64,000 nt of DNA from an uncultured Anaerofilum sp. (GCA_944385935.1 CALWZC010000006.1:81769-145768), one strand, 5' to 3'. Shown: positions 16,255-25,049, counted from the stretch's first letter. The notes: a model not told the origin generated them from the sequence alone. Made by a program: numbers and translations.

Positions 16255-17346
16255 TTATTCGTCCAGTTGTGCAATGCACTCAATTTCTACCAGTGCATCT
16301 TTGGGCAATGCCGCAGCCTGAAAAGCGGCTCTTGTAGGATAAGGCTCTGTAAAAAATTCACTGTACACAGCATTCATAGCAGCAAAATCCTCAATGTGCT
16401 TTAGCAATACTGTGGTTTTTACCACATGGCTCATGTCAGCACCGGCAGCCTTGAGGATATTGGAAATATTGGTTAGGCTTTGGCGGGTCTGGGTGGCGAT
16501 ATCCTGCCCTGCAAACTCTCCAGTGGCGGGGTCAATGGGAATTTGACCAGAAACGTACAAGGTATTGCCTGCCTGTACTGCTTGGGAATAGGGGCCGATG
16601 GCAGCAGGTGCATGGGAAGTGTGGATGGCTTGTTTATCCATAATGATGGCACGCTCCTTTTTAACAGTAATAGAATGGGTCAGTTCCCGTTTTACAGCAA
16701 TCAATGCCTTTGTGGGGATGCCCATTTCGGTGAACATGTTTTCGTGTTCGGTGCGGATATTCCATTCCGGCTCATTTTTGTGCAAATCAAAGGTTTTCCA
16801 GACAATGTCAAAGCCGGCTTCGGGGAAATAGTGGAGGCTGTCTGCAAAAAGGTCATCATCATCGGTTTTGAAGTAGACCTCTCCACCCTCTGCCAAAAAC
16901 TGCCGATATAACAAAAGCTGTTTGGTGTGGGTAAGGCGGTGCTTTTTATGCCCCGATTTTTTATTCCATGGGTTGCAGAAGTTGATGTAAATTCGCTGTA
17001 CAGTATCCGCTGGGGAAAAGGCGTTGTAAATGCGCTCAATGTCAAGGCTCATAATCTGCACATTGTCCGGTTGGCGGTTTTCCTGCTGGTATTGGCGGTC
17101 AATGTTGCGTTTGGCAAGGATAAGAACCTTGTCGGTAATATCAATGCCCAGATAGTTGATGTCTGGGTGTGCCACTGCCAACTGGGACAAAAAACCTTCC
17201 TTGCCACAGCCCAATTCCAAATGTACCGGCTGTTGAGGACGGGCAAAGGTTTGGTGCCATTTGCCTTTGTTGTCCAGAGGGTTATCCACCGAAAAAGGGC
17301 AGGCGTTTAGCTCTGGGCGGGCATAGGGTTTAAAACGCATTCTCAT
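16255..17346 (-). CDS. trmB: TrmB-RidA fusion: tRNA (guanine-N7)-methyltransferase joined to a RidA-like deaminase
   Basis: One uninterrupted 363-residue frame encodes two known families. Residues 1-218 are TrmB, which makes m7G46 in tRNA: SAM site [10 protein letters not shown] (43-52), GIDITDK, and IYINFCNPW (119-127). TrmB usually has PDPW here, so NPW is a variant. Residues 236-363 are a complete RidA/YjgF protein ([13 protein letters not shown], Arg in the PTRAAF motif, IECIAQL), which hydrolyses reactive enamines/imines. Between them is a 17-residue linker that reads like an untranslated spacer. An internal ATG (16639-16641) has AAGGAG 12 bases upstream, so RidA may also be made alone. 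The start ATG overlaps the stop of the AlaX gene (ATGA). Confidence 0.9.
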   Translation of the reverse strand: MRMRFKPYARPELNACPFSVDNPLDNKGKWHQTFARPQQPVHLELGCGKEGFLSQLAVAHPDINYLGIDITDKVLILAKRNIDRQYQQENRQPDNVQIMSLDIERIYNAFSPADTVQRIYINFCNPWNKKSGHKKHRLTHTKQLLLYRQFLAEGGEVYFKTDDDDLFADSLHYFPEAGFDIVWKTFDLHKNEPEWNIRTEHENMFTEMGIPTKALIAVKRELTHSITVKKERAIIMDKQAIHTSHAPAAIGPYSQAVQAGNTLYVSGQIPIDPATGEFAGQDIATQTRQSLTNISNILKAAGADMSHVVKTTVLLKHIEDFAAMNAVYSEFFTEPYPTRAAFQAAALPKDALVEIECIAQLDE

Positions 17347-18512
17347 GGGGTAGTATCCTCCTTGTATGTGTTCCAGAAGTGCTCAATTTCTTGTTGGGTG
17401 GCTTGCAGGCTGCCCATGGTCAAAAAGGGCTTTCCGCCGCCTTTGCCCCCAAAGGTTTGGTTGATAGCTTTGGTAAGGGCTGTAATATTTCCATCTTTTT
17501 GACCAATGGCATACCCAAACCCCTGTTCTTTTGAGGAAAATACACCACAGGGCAAGGGAGTTCGCTCACACAGCCGCAGGCAGAGGCTCCGCAGTCCATC
17601 CCCAGAAAGCCCCTCCACAAACATAATAGGGGATTGGTCTGGGCAGATTTTTTCTGCCACTGTATCAAACCACACATTTTGCAAGGCTGCAAGCTGGGCT
17701 TTGGTCTGTTCTAGTTGTTGTTGCAGTTTTTGGGCACCTTGGGCGGCTTGGTTGGCAGGTAGGCTGAACATGGCTCCCATCTGTGCCAGTTGCTGCCGTT
17801 TGATACGATAATCTGCCAAAGCCCGACCACCACAAGCTACAGTAAGCCTTGTGCCGCCTTTGTAGTTTTGCCAATCCAACAATTTAATTTGCCCCACCAT
17901 GCCAGTATAAGGAAGATGTGTGCCACAACAAGCACAACAATCCCCTTGGGGAATGGTCACAATACGAACCTGACCTTGGATTTCTTTTTTGCTGCGGTAG
18001 TCTAGTTGTTCCAATTCTTGGGCAGAGGGAAAACTACACTCCACAGCAATATTTTTCCAAATCAGTTGGTTGGCGGCAGTTTCTGCCTGCAAAAGCTGCT
18101 GTTCTGATAGGGGAATATTCATGTCCATGGTCACAAATTCCTGTCCAATATGGAAGCCTACATTTTCTGCCCCAAACATATTATGGAGCAAGCCAGACAA
18201 GATATGTTCCCCTGTGTGTTGCTGCATCAAATCCAGCCGCCGCTGCCAGCAAATTTCTCCCTCTACTGTGGTTCCCACAGAAAGAGGTTGGTTGGTGGTG
18301 TGGAAAATAACCCCCTCTTTTTCGTGAACATCCAACACTTGAGCATTTCCCAATCTGCCATGGTCGGCAGGCTGACCACCGCCTTCGGGGTAGAAAGCTG
18401 TTGCAGCCAACACCACCAGCCAATGGTCACCTTTGGGGGTGCAGTCCAGCACTTCACTGGAAAATTGACACAACATACTGGAATCATAATACAGCTTTTT
18501 GGTGGGCTGCAT
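17343..18512 (-). CDS. Alanyl-tRNA editing protein (AlaX-type) with DHHA1-like C-terminus
   Basis: Trans-editing hydrolase that removes mischarged Ser or Gly from tRNA-Ala. The 389 residues hold the AlaX core: [11 protein letters not shown], the zinc motif HxxxH at His99/His103 ([10 protein letters not shown]), and a Cys-x3-His pair at about Cys195/His199 ([10 protein letters not shown]). A C-terminal domain with [13 protein letters not shown] resembles the DHHA1 domain of full-length AlaRS, so this is the long form. Start ATG at 18512 after GAGAGGAG. Translationally coupled to trmB-ridA by an ATGA overlap; both act on tRNA. Confidence 0.9.
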   Translation of the reverse strand: MQPTKKLYYDSSMLCQFSSEVLDCTPKGDHWLVVLAATAFYPEGGGQPADHGRLGNAQVLDVHEKEGVIFHTTNQPLSVGTTVEGEICWQRRLDLMQQHTGEHILSGLLHNMFGAENVGFHIGQEFVTMDMNIPLSEQQLLQAETAANQLIWKNIAVECSFPSAQELEQLDYRSKKEIQGQVRIVTIPQGDCCACCGTHLPYTGMVGQIKLLDWQNYKGGTRLTVACGGRALADYRIKRQQLAQMGAMFSLPANQAAQGAQKLQQQLEQTKAQLAALQNVWFDTVAEKICPDQSPIMFVEGLSGDGLRSLCLRLCERTPLPCGVFSSKEQGFGYAIGQKDGNITALTKAINQTFGGKGGGKPFLTMGSLQATQQEIEHFWNTYKEDTTP

Positions 18513-18555
18513 GAACAAAACTCCTCTCAGTAAAAAATAGTTGCATATTAGAGCC

Positions 18556-18564
18556 ATTATAGCA
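18556..18564 (-). promoter_or_regulatory. Extended -10 promoter for alaX-trmB-ridA
   Basis: On the minus strand TGCTATAAT, a perfect extended -10, lies about 45 bases before the AlaX start. Confidence 0.6.
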
Positions 18565-18658
18565 TATTTTTGCAATGAATAAAAGCGGAACCATTGGCCG
18601 ACACTAGGGGTATGCAATCCCCCACAAGGGATAGTTTTTTATATAGGGAGGCGTTTGT

Positions 18659-19087
18659 ATGGATGACGATATTTCTTTGTTGAATGCCATCGTGAAAAAT
18701 ACCGAGATGGGCACTTCGTCCCTTGACCAAATTATTGACGCAGCAGAAAATGAGGCGTTTAAATCCTCGCTGCAAATTCAAAAGCAAAAATATTCCCAGC
18801 TTGACCAAGAGGCACGGCAAGCCTTGCAAATGCGGGGAGTAAAGCCAGAAGGACAGGGAATGCTTGCCAAATTGGGTACTACTATGTCTATTGCAAGCAA
18901 AACCATTGCGGACAACTCTACCCGCCATTTGGCAGATATGCTTATCCAAGGCAGCAGCATGGGCACCATTGATTGCGTAAAGGCATTGAGAGACAATCCC
19001 CGTGCAAGCACAGAGGTACAACACCTTGCCCAGCGGCTGCAAGAGTTTGAAGAACGCAATATCCAAGAACTAAAAGGCTTTCTATAA
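18659..19087 (+). CDS. Small helical protein, DUF2383-like
   Basis: 142 residues, entirely helical in appearance, with no signal peptide or TM helix. The pattern SLLNAIVKNTEMGTSSLDQII, KQKYSQLDQEA and the later RHLADMLIQGSSMGTIDCVK suggest a ferritin-like four-helix bundle of the DUF2383/PA2169 kind. I see no obvious di-iron ExxH set. AGGGAGG precedes the ATG. Its own unit, ending in a strong hairpin. Function unknown. Confidence 0.7.
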   Translation: MDDDISLLNAIVKNTEMGTSSLDQIIDAAENEAFKSSLQIQKQKYSQLDQEARQALQMRGVKPEGQGMLAKLGTTMSIASKTIADNSTRHLADMLIQGSSMGTIDCVKALRDNPRASTEVQHLAQRLQEFEERNIQELKGFL

Positions 19088-19091
19088 TGGT

Positions 19092-19135
19092 AACAAACAG
19101 GGCGTTGGAATGGCAGTTCCAACGCCCTGTTTGTT
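19092..19135. terminator. Strong hairpin terminator
   Basis: A perfect 19-bp inverted repeat (AACAAACAGGGCG... / ...CGCCCTGTTTGTT) with a 6-base loop follows the DUF2383-like gene. The T tract is weak, but the stem is very stable. Confidence 0.75.
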
Positions 19136-19145
19136 GTATATAAAA

Positions 19146-19185
19146 GTTTTGGTTTCACCTTTTTCAAAAGGTGAAAAAACAAAAC
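19146..19185. terminator. Second hairpin, probably terminator of the minus-strand kinase operon
   Basis: TTTCACC...GGTGAAA with outer GTTTTG...CAAAAC arms, ending just before the kinase stop at 19190. It is T-rich when read leftward. Confidence 0.55.
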
Positions 19186-19189
19186 CACA

Positions 19190-20887
19190 TTATTGAAATG
19201 CCAGCGGAAACTTTACCCAAACCTTGAACAAATCTCCTTCGGTTTCTAAGGTGAAAATTCCATGCTGCAATTCGGTGAAACTCTTTACAATGGCAAGACC
19301 CAACCCACTGCCTTCGGTAGAACGGGAGGCGTCTCCTCGTACAAATCGCTCGGTGAGGCGAGAGCTTTCCCCAGAAAGCTCCTGTGCCGAAACATTTTTA
19401 AAGCTCACCACTGCCATGTTTTCCTGTATCTCCAAAGCAATATATGCACGAGACCCTTTCATGGCGTATTTTGTAATATTATTGATAAGGTTTTCAAAAA
19501 TACGGCAACTTCTCTGACCATCTAGCACCACAGGAACTTTGTCTATTGGCAAATTCCAGCGGAAATCAACCCCACTGGCAGAAGTGCTGTCCTCGGTTTC
19601 GCATTGCACTTGACGAAGAAGAGCAACCAAATCCAGCAATTCTGGATTCATGGTTACATTGCCGGTAGCTGCCTTGCTTACCTCAAACAAATCCTCAATA
19701 AGCTGTTTCAGTCGTTGGCTTTTTCGGTCTAAGGTGTTGAGGTAATCTTGTCGGGTTTGCTCGTCTAAATCTGGCTTTTTTAGCAAGTCCACATAGGTGA
19801 TAATGGAGGTAAGAGGGGTTTTCAGGTCGTGAGACACATTGGCAATTAGCTCGGTTTTCATGTTGCGGCTGCGTACCTCTTGCTCAACGGCATGGGCAAA
19901 ACCCTCTTGCACCGAGTTGAGGCTATCCCGTAAGGGATTAAGCATTCCTAAATCCTGCCCAATGGGGTTGTTGAGGTTGCCTTGTGCCATCTGTTGAGTA
20001 GATTCCAATACCACAGAATAGCTTTGCCGAAGCTGAGAAAGTTTTTTGTATGCCCAGAAAAATACAATGCCGCTGTATATCAATACAAGAAATCCACCAA
20101 CCAACAACATTGCGGGCCCAAAGACCAAAAACAACAACCCATAGCACACACCAAGTACCAACAGCGCATTTAACCCAATAAGCCGAAACAGATTTTTTTC
20201 TAAAGGGCTGGAAAGGTCTACACGGGACAGACGAACAGCAACTTTTTTTGCCCAACGGTAGCACCATGCACAGCAGATGCCCACAAGGGTGCTTTTGATG
20301 AAGTAGCTTTTTAAGCCATCCCGCAGACCAGCCCCCAAGCTGGCAGCCCCTTGAAATGCCACAAAGAAAGTACACCAATAGGAGATAAATAGCGAAGCAT
20401 AGGATAAAAATACACCAAGAGAATAGGGGATTAGAAACATAGAATACAGTTTCTCAGGAAGATTGTCGTACATAATTAAATTACATACACCGGCAAACAT
20501 TGGAATCATGTTGGTTAAAACAAAAATTCCCACAAACAGATACAATTCCAATGGGATGCGCCCCCAGAATCCTCTGCCAATGCCACACCGCCGAATCATA
20601 GAAAGCCCAAACCCAAGGGCACAAACAAGCAGCAGAATGCAAATAATAAAGCCTATATTGAATTGCCTAAAATAATAGCCCTGACCCTGATAATAGTAGT
20701 TATCTGTATAATTATAGTAAGTTAACTCATCAGAGTAGTTTTGTATAAGATAGCTTTGCATGTTGGCATCAGCAATGCTTTTTGCCCAAAACGTTGTTCC
20801 CAACAGGGCAAAAACCGAAAGAAGGGTAATAGTGGCTGCTGTAATTCCAAAACGCAGCCAATTAAATTTTTTCAATTTTGTATCCAA
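19190..20887 (-). CDS. Sensor histidine kinase with multi-TM sensor region
   Basis: 565-residue kinase. TM helices fall at about 13-33, 77-97, 115-135, 152-178, 195-210 and 238-280, so the sensor is mostly membrane-embedded, with one Tyr-rich outside loop (about 40-72). A linker leads to the HisKA domain with H-box SHDLKTPLT (His353), then the HATPase domain with N-box NLINNITKYA and G-box GSGLGLAIVKSF. It overlaps the regulator gene by 26 bases and ends a sigma factor / regulator / kinase operon. The kinase core resembles VanS-type enzymes; the signal is unknown. Confidence 0.93.
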   Translation of the reverse strand: MDTKLKKFNWLRFGITAATITLLSVFALLGTTFWAKSIADANMQSYLIQNYSDELTYYNYTDNYYYQGQGYYFRQFNIGFIICILLLVCALGFGLSMIRRCGIGRGFWGRIPLELYLFVGIFVLTNMIPMFAGVCNLIMYDNLPEKLYSMFLIPYSLGVFLSYASLFISYWCTFFVAFQGAASLGAGLRDGLKSYFIKSTLVGICCAWCYRWAKKVAVRLSRVDLSSPLEKNLFRLIGLNALLVLGVCYGLLFLVFGPAMLLVGGFLVLIYSGIVFFWAYKKLSQLRQSYSVVLESTQQMAQGNLNNPIGQDLGMLNPLRDSLNSVQEGFAHAVEQEVRSRNMKTELIANVSHDLKTPLTSIITYVDLLKKPDLDEQTRQDYLNTLDRKSQRLKQLIEDLFEVSKAATGNVTMNPELLDLVALLRQVQCETEDSTSASGVDFRWNLPIDKVPVVLDGQRSCRIFENLINNITKYAMKGSRAYIALEIQENMAVVSFKNVSAQELSGESSRLTERFVRGDASRSTEGSGLGLAIVKSFTELQHGIFTLETEGDLFKVWVKFPLAFQ

Positions 20888-21563
20888 TTCCCCACACCAC
20901 CTTTACATATTTTGGATTTTTTGGGTCAAATTCAATTTTGCTTCTTAAATTGCGCAGATGAACCATAACAGTGTCTGTATTCACTGCCCGTTCATTCCAT
21001 ACACGCTGATAAATTTCCTCAGCGGGAAATACCCTACCGGGATTTTGCATCAGCAAAAGCAATATTTTGTATTCCATAGGGGTTAGTTTTACTACTTCCC
21101 CATCTACCGAAACAGTAGCCGTTTCCTCATCCAGCTCCAATCCCCCTACCACATACAGATTGTGTGAAGGCTGATTTTGGGAAGAAAGCTGTAAAAATTT
21201 CTGATACCGGCGCAGATGGGAGTTCACCCGTGCCAGCAGTTCCAACGGCACAAAGGGCTTGGTAACATAATCGTCTGCACCAATGTTCAGCCCGGTGATT
21301 TTGTCCATGTCCTCCGACCGGGCGGAGAGAAAAATCACCGGAAATTCATAGGTCTGCCGCAGTTGCATAACCATGGAAATGCCATCCATCACAGGCATCA
21401 TCACATCTACTATGGCAAGGTGTACAGTATTTTTATCTAATAATTCCAGCCCCTCTTTGCCATTTGCCGCCAAAAGCACCTGATAGCCTTGGTTTTTTAA
21501 GTAGATAGCAATGCCTTTGCGAATCTCCTCGTCATCCTCAACCACTAAAACCGTGTAATCCAT
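20862..21563 (-). CDS. OmpR-family response regulator
   Basis: 233 residues. The receiver domain has Asp10/Asp11, phospho-acceptor Asp53 (IVDVMMP), and VTKPF; the winged-helix domain ends in ERAVNTDTVMVHLRNLRSKIEF. I start it at the ATG at 21563, 7 bases after GGGGGA; a seven-residue N-terminal extension is possible but has no ribosome site. It lies 30 bases after the sigma factor gene and overlaps the kinase gene. An 11-bp direct repeat upstream of the operon (22172-22193) is a plausible binding site for this class of protein. Confidence 0.94.
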   Translation of the reverse strand: MDYTVLVVEDDEEIRKGIAIYLKNQGYQVLLAANGKEGLELLDKNTVHLAIVDVMMPVMDGISMVMQLRQTYEFPVIFLSARSEDMDKITGLNIGADDYVTKPFVPLELLARVNSHLRRYQKFLQLSSQNQPSHNLYVVGGLELDEETATVSVDGEVVKLTPMEYKILLLLMQNPGRVFPAEEIYQRVWNERAVNTDTVMVHLRNLRSKIEFDPKNPKYVKVVWGIGYKIEKI

Positions 21564-21593
21564 CGCAATTCCCCCTTTTATCACTTATGGCTA

Positions 21594-22106
21594 TTATACC
21601 ACAGCCCTTACGTTGCTCAGTTGTGCTTGAAGAAGTTTTTTTCCTCGGAAAAGCTGCGTTTGCACCGTTTGCACTGGTCGATTGAGTAAATGGGAAATTT
21701 CTTTTGGAGAAAGCCCCTGCAAAAATACCCCACGGCAAACAGAACCATAAGGCTCTTTAAGAGATAGAATATTTTTTTCAATGGTTGCATACAATTCTCC
21801 ACGCTCCGCTTGTTCACTGGGGGAACTGTATGTGGCAGGCAGTAAGTCCAACGTTTCTTTTTGGCAAACAGTTACCTTACGAACAGCTGCACTTTTTAGG
21901 TAGTCTTTTGCTTTGTTGGAAGCAATGCGACAAAGCCACGCTTTTTCTTTGCCTTCTATGCAACTTTCTCGATGAAGCCAAGCAGAAACAAAAGTTTCTT
22001 GTGTTAAATCCTGTGCCTGCTGGCTGTCAGATACCAGATGAAAACAAACAGTATATACCAAATTTTGATATTGGGTAACAAATTGGGTAAATTGCTGCTG
22101 TGTCAT
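21594..22106 (-). CDS. ECF-type RNA polymerase sigma factor
   Basis: 170-residue group 4 sigma factor. Region 2 covers about 8-70 (YQNLVYTVCFHLVSDSQQAQ, DLTQETFVSAW) and region 4 about 105-165 with the helix-turn-helix GLSPKEISHLLNRPVQTVQ. GGAAAGGAGGAATCCCC precedes the ATG at 22106; an 18-residue in-frame extension upstream is unlikely. No anti-sigma gene follows. Instead a response regulator and kinase follow directly, suggesting that the two-component system controls the sigma factor or shares its regulon. Confidence 0.9.
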   Translation of the reverse strand: MTQQQFTQFVTQYQNLVYTVCFHLVSDSQQAQDLTQETFVSAWLHRESCIEGKEKAWLCRIASNKAKDYLKSAAVRKVTVCQKETLDLLPATYSSPSEQAERGELYATIEKNILSLKEPYGSVCRGVFLQGLSPKEISHLLNRPVQTVQTQLFRGKKLLQAQLSNVRAVV

Positions 22107-22133
22107 GGGGATTCCTCCTTTCCCGATGACAAG

Positions 22134-22193
22134 AGTATACCAAGGAGTTTGAAAAATCATTGTGGGAAAAACCGAAAGAATTCCGAAAGAATT
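22134..22193 (-). promoter_or_regulatory. Promoter with tandem 11-bp repeat upstream of the sigma/two-component operon
   Basis: Read on the minus strand, TGGTATACT gives an extended -10 (TATACT at 22134-22139), but the -35 position (22157-22162) reads CAATGA, a poor match. Just upstream, AATTCTTTCGG occurs twice in perfect tandem (22172-22182 and 22183-22193). The period of 11 bases is one helical turn, centred roughly 55 bases before the expected start. OmpR-family activators bind such direct repeats. Assigning it to the operon's own regulator is inference. Confidence 0.6.
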
Positions 22194-22208
22194 ACCATAA
22201 AATTTTCA

Positions 22209-22246
22209 CAAAAAGAAAAATCCCATAGGAACCCTTTCCTATGGGA
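22209..22246 (-). terminator. Terminator of the cysK-cysE operon
   Basis: TCCCATAGGAA / TTCCTATGGGA perfect 11-bp stem with a four-base loop, followed on the minus strand by TTTTTCTTTTT. Confidence 0.92.
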
Positions 22247-22262
22247 AATATTATATAAGCAA

Positions 22263-22910
22263 TTATGGCTTGCTTTGGGGCTGTGCATTTTTTGCACGAC
22301 ATTCCAAAATGCCCATACGACGCTCTAGTTCGCAAAGCTGACTGTGCACCACATCGGGAATATTTTGCTGGTTCAGGTCGTCACTGGGGCAAATTTTGGC
22401 ACCATCTCGACGCACTACAATGGCAGGGATTCCGGCAGCGGTGCAGTTGCAAGGCAAACTTTGTAGTACCACACTGCCTGCTGCAATGCGAGTATTATCA
22501 CCAATTTCCACTGGGCCCAAAACCTTTGCACCAGCTCCCACCAAAACATTGCTGCCCAAAGTGGGATGGCGTTTGCCGTGTTCTTTTCCAGTACCACCCA
22601 AAGTTACTTGGTGGTAAATGGTGCAGTTGTCACCAATTTCGGCTGTTTCGCCGATAACTACTCCCAAACCATGGTCAATAAATAACCCTTTGCCAATGGA
22701 AGCACCGGGATGAATTTCAATCCCTGTAAATCCTCGCCCCCATTGGCTTACCATACGGGCAAGAAAAAAACGCTTGTGCTGATACAACCAATGGCTAGCC
22801 CGATAAAAAATAAGGGCGTGAAAACCGGGATACAGGAGCAAAACCTCTGTCAAACTGCGGGCAGCAGGGTCTTTGCTACGAATGTTTTTGGCATCTGAAA
22901 GAAGGCTCAT
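22263..22910 (-). CDS. cysE: Serine O-acetyltransferase
   Basis: Acetylates L-serine to O-acetylserine, the first step of cysteine synthesis. The 215 residues show the short Gram-positive form: a helical N-terminal part ([28 protein letters not shown]) and a left-handed beta-helix with [19 protein letters not shown] (catalytic His), GETAEIG, and [14 protein letters not shown]. The start overlaps the cysK stop by 4 bases, so the two enzymes of the pathway are translationally coupled. The C-terminus extends past the hexapeptide repeats by about 45 residues. Confidence 0.95.
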   Translation of the reverse strand: MSLLSDAKNIRSKDPAARSLTEVLLLYPGFHALIFYRASHWLYQHKRFFLARMVSQWGRGFTGIEIHPGASIGKGLFIDHGLGVVIGETAEIGDNCTIYHQVTLGGTGKEHGKRHPTLGSNVLVGAGAKVLGPVEIGDNTRIAAGSVVLQSLPCNCTAAGIPAIVVRRDGAKICPSDDLNQQNIPDVVHSQLCELERRMGILECRAKNAQPQSKP

Positions 22911-23839
22911 TCTGTTACCTCAAAAATTCCAGTGGACAGATAGCGTTCTCCGGTATCTGGTAAGATGGTAACAATGGTTTTGCCTGCGTTTTCTGGGCGA
23001 GAAGCTACCTGTGCTGCTGCCCATGCTGCTGCACCAGAGGAAATGCCCACAAAAATACCTTCCTTATGGGCAAGGAATCGAGCAGTTTCAATAGCATCTT
23101 CATTGCTTACTGGAAGAATTTCGTCTACAAGAGAGCCATCATAGTTTTGTGGCACAAAGTTGGCACCTATGCCCTGAATTTTGTGGGGGCCGGCAGTGCC
23201 TCCTGCCAACACTTGACTGGCAGCAGGCTCCACAGCAATCACCTGCAAAGCGGGATTTTTTTCACGCAATACCTTTGCAGTTCCTGACAGAGTACCACCT
23301 GTGCCTACACCCGCTACCAAAATATCCACTTTGCCGTCAGTATCTCTCCAAATTTCCTCGGCGGTGGAAACATGGGCGGCAGGGTTGGCAGGATTATCAA
23401 ATTGCCCTAACATAACAGCCCCAGAAATTTCCTTTACAAGCTGTTCCGCTTTTTTTACTGCCCCCGCCATGCCTTCTCCGGCAGGAGTGAGAACCAACTG
23501 TGCCCCCAAAGCCTTTAGAAGATTTCTACGCTCCATGCTCATGCTTTCGGGCATTGCCAAAATGCAGCGATATCCACGGCTTGCAGCAATATAAGCAAGG
23601 GCAATACCTGTGTTGCCACTGGTGGGCTCCACCAAGGTGCCGCCGGGCAAAAGGGTTCCGTCGGCCTCGGCTTGTTCAATCATGGATAGGGCAGCACGGT
23701 CTTTTACAGAAGAAAGAGGATTAAAGCACTCCAATTTTGCAATAATAGGGGTGCAGGTGGAACACCGCTGTTCCAACCGATGCAACCGAATAAGGGGAGT
23801 GTTTCCAATAAGCTGGGTAATGTTTTGTGCGATGTTCAT
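22907..23839 (-). CDS. cysK: Cysteine synthase A
   Basis: PLP enzyme that forms L-cysteine from O-acetylserine and sulfide, 310 residues. The PLP lysine lies in [10 protein letters not shown], followed by [15 protein letters not shown] (substrate loop) and [14 protein letters not shown] (phosphate binding); [11 protein letters not shown] comes near the end. AAAAGGAGG precedes the ATG. It is first in an operon with cysE, which supplies its substrate. Upstream is a palindrome over the promoter (23910-23930). Confidence 0.96.
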   Translation of the reverse strand: MNIAQNITQLIGNTPLIRLHRLEQRCSTCTPIIAKLECFNPLSSVKDRAALSMIEQAEADGTLLPGGTLVEPTSGNTGIALAYIAASRGYRCILAMPESMSMERRNLLKALGAQLVLTPAGEGMAGAVKKAEQLVKEISGAVMLGQFDNPANPAAHVSTAEEIWRDTDGKVDILVAGVGTGGTLSGTAKVLREKNPALQVIAVEPAASQVLAGGTAGPHKIQGIGANFVPQNYDGSLVDEILPVSNEDAIETARFLAHKEGIFVGISSGAAAWAAAQVASRPENAGKTIVTILPDTGERYLSTGIFEVTE

Positions 23840-23909
23840 ACCAATGACATCCTCCTTTTTATTTTAGAATATAGTGGTATAACCACAGTCCCAACAGGGA
23901 ATGATTTGA

Positions 23910-23930
23910 ATTATACCATATTAGTATAAT
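23910..23930. promoter_or_regulatory. Palindromic operator over divergent -10 boxes (cysK / small Spo0A_C-like gene)
   Basis: ATTATAC-N7-GTATAAT is a perfect inverted repeat. Each arm contains a TATAAT box in opposite directions: 23915-23910 toward cysK and 23925-23930 toward the gene at 23956. A repressor bound here would control both directions. Cysteine operons in Firmicutes are often under Rrf2-family CymR, but I cannot match this site to a published motif. Confidence 0.5.
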
Positions 23931-23955
23931 TTTGTATAGAGGGGAAAAGAAAAGT

Positions 23956-24177
23956 ATGGACAAAGAATGGCAAGCACTCAAACAGCAGATTGCAGAAAAA
24001 AACCAAGTATCTTGTGAATGTGTACAGCAGGAACTGGAACAACTAATTGACCAACTTTGGAATGGCAGAGATTTTCAAACTCGCCAATGGATGGGAAAGG
24101 TTGCTTATGGAAAGAAACCCACACCTTTTCAGCTTATTCAATATTTGGCAAAGCAAAAAAGAATCAAACAAATATAA
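23956..24177 (+). CDS. Small protein resembling the Spo0A C-terminal DNA-binding domain
   Basis: 73 residues from the ATG at 23956 (GAGGGGAAAAG upstream). The order of features (VQQELEQLIDQLWNGRD, then KVAYGKKPTPFQLIQYLAKQ) parallels the Spo0A effector domain, where a helix of the type VERAIRHAIEVAW is followed by a GY/KPTNSEFIAMIADKL segment. No receiver domain is attached. It may be a free-standing Spo0A_C-like DNA binder, but identity is low by eye and another helical fold is possible. Divergent from cysK with a shared palindromic promoter. Confidence 0.5.
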   Translation: MDKEWQALKQQIAEKNQVSCECVQQELEQLIDQLWNGRDFQTRQWMGKVAYGKKPTPFQLIQYLAKQKRIKQI

Positions 24178-24243
24178 TTTATAAAATATTAGATGTGTGA
24201 AATAGATTTCACAAAAAAATGTAAAAATAGTTATATAAATAGC

Positions 24244-24272
24244 TTGACAAATTATATAATTAGAGTTACAAT
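24244..24272 (+). promoter_or_regulatory. Sigma-A promoter for the ribbon-helix-helix gene and clpB
   Basis: Consensus TTGACA (24244-24249), 17-base spacer, TACAAT (24267-24272), 70 bases before the ATG at 24343. No CIRCE or CtsR-type repeat is visible next to it. Confidence 0.8.
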
Positions 24273-24342
24273 TTTATCAGAGCCATAAAGGAGTATATCA
24301 GACACCGCCCTATGGCTGAAATAAGCAATAGGAGGAAAGGTC

Positions 24343-24984
24343 ATGGCAAAAAGTGTATACAGCATTGTGCTGGATGACCAAATTGTGGAAGCTGTGGATG
24401 CCTTTGCTGGCAGATGTGGGCTAAGTCGTTCCGCAGCAATCAACCATATTTTGGCCCAACACGTGCAAATGGATACTCCTCGCCAGCAAATGCAGCAGGT
24501 TTTTGCTGCATTGGAGGAGATGGCAAAGGGAACAGCGTTGCAGCTCCTTTCGGCTTCTCAAGCACAAATGCAGTTGCGAAGCCCTTTGCAGTACAAATAC
24601 AATCCTACATTGCGCTATCAGATAGAGTTATACCCAGAAGATGACCACTTGATTGGAGTTCTTAGGGTAAGCATGAGAACACAAAATCAAAGATTGGTAG
24701 CTTGTTTGGAGGAATTCTATCACCTATGGGCCATGATGGAAAAAGAAACTGTGTACCAACCCCATCAAGTACGTTTTCAGATAGAAAATGGACGCTTTGC
24801 CCGGTTGCTACGTCGGTTGCCTCAAGAGTGTTGTGCACAACAAACGGGAGAAATCTTGGCAGCATATACAGATTTATTTGACCGCTGCCTCAAGGTGTTT
24901 TTCCAAAATCCAGATAAGGTGGGGGCAAAACAAGCAGAGCAACTCTATCAACAAGGATTACAACAGCCTATGTTATTTTTGTAG
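24343..24984 (+). CDS. Ribbon-helix-helix protein of unknown role
   Basis: 213 residues. The first about 45 form a ribbon-helix-helix motif of the CopG/MetJ type (VYSIVLDDQIVEAVDAFAGRCGLSRSAAINHILAQHV), which implies DNA binding. The remaining about 165 residues are mixed alpha/beta and match nothing I recognise; they include a Gln-rich patch and the segment YNPTLRYQIELYPEDDHLIGVLRVSMR. AGGAGG precedes the ATG, and a consensus promoter lies upstream. clpB starts 66 bases downstream on the same strand without a visible terminator, so it may be co-transcribed and could regulate clpB; that is inference. Confidence 0.7.
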   Translation: MAKSVYSIVLDDQIVEAVDAFAGRCGLSRSAAINHILAQHVQMDTPRQQMQQVFAALEEMAKGTALQLLSASQAQMQLRSPLQYKYNPTLRYQIELYPEDDHLIGVLRVSMRTQNQRLVACLEEFYHLWAMMEKETVYQPHQVRFQIENGRFARLLRRLPQECCAQQTGEILAAYTDLFDRCLKVFFQNPDKVGAKQAEQLYQQGLQQPMLFL

Positions 24985-25049
24985 AATAACAGAAAAAATG
25001 GAAAGTAAACAGATAAAGTACACAACAAAACCATAAGGAGGGTTTGTTT

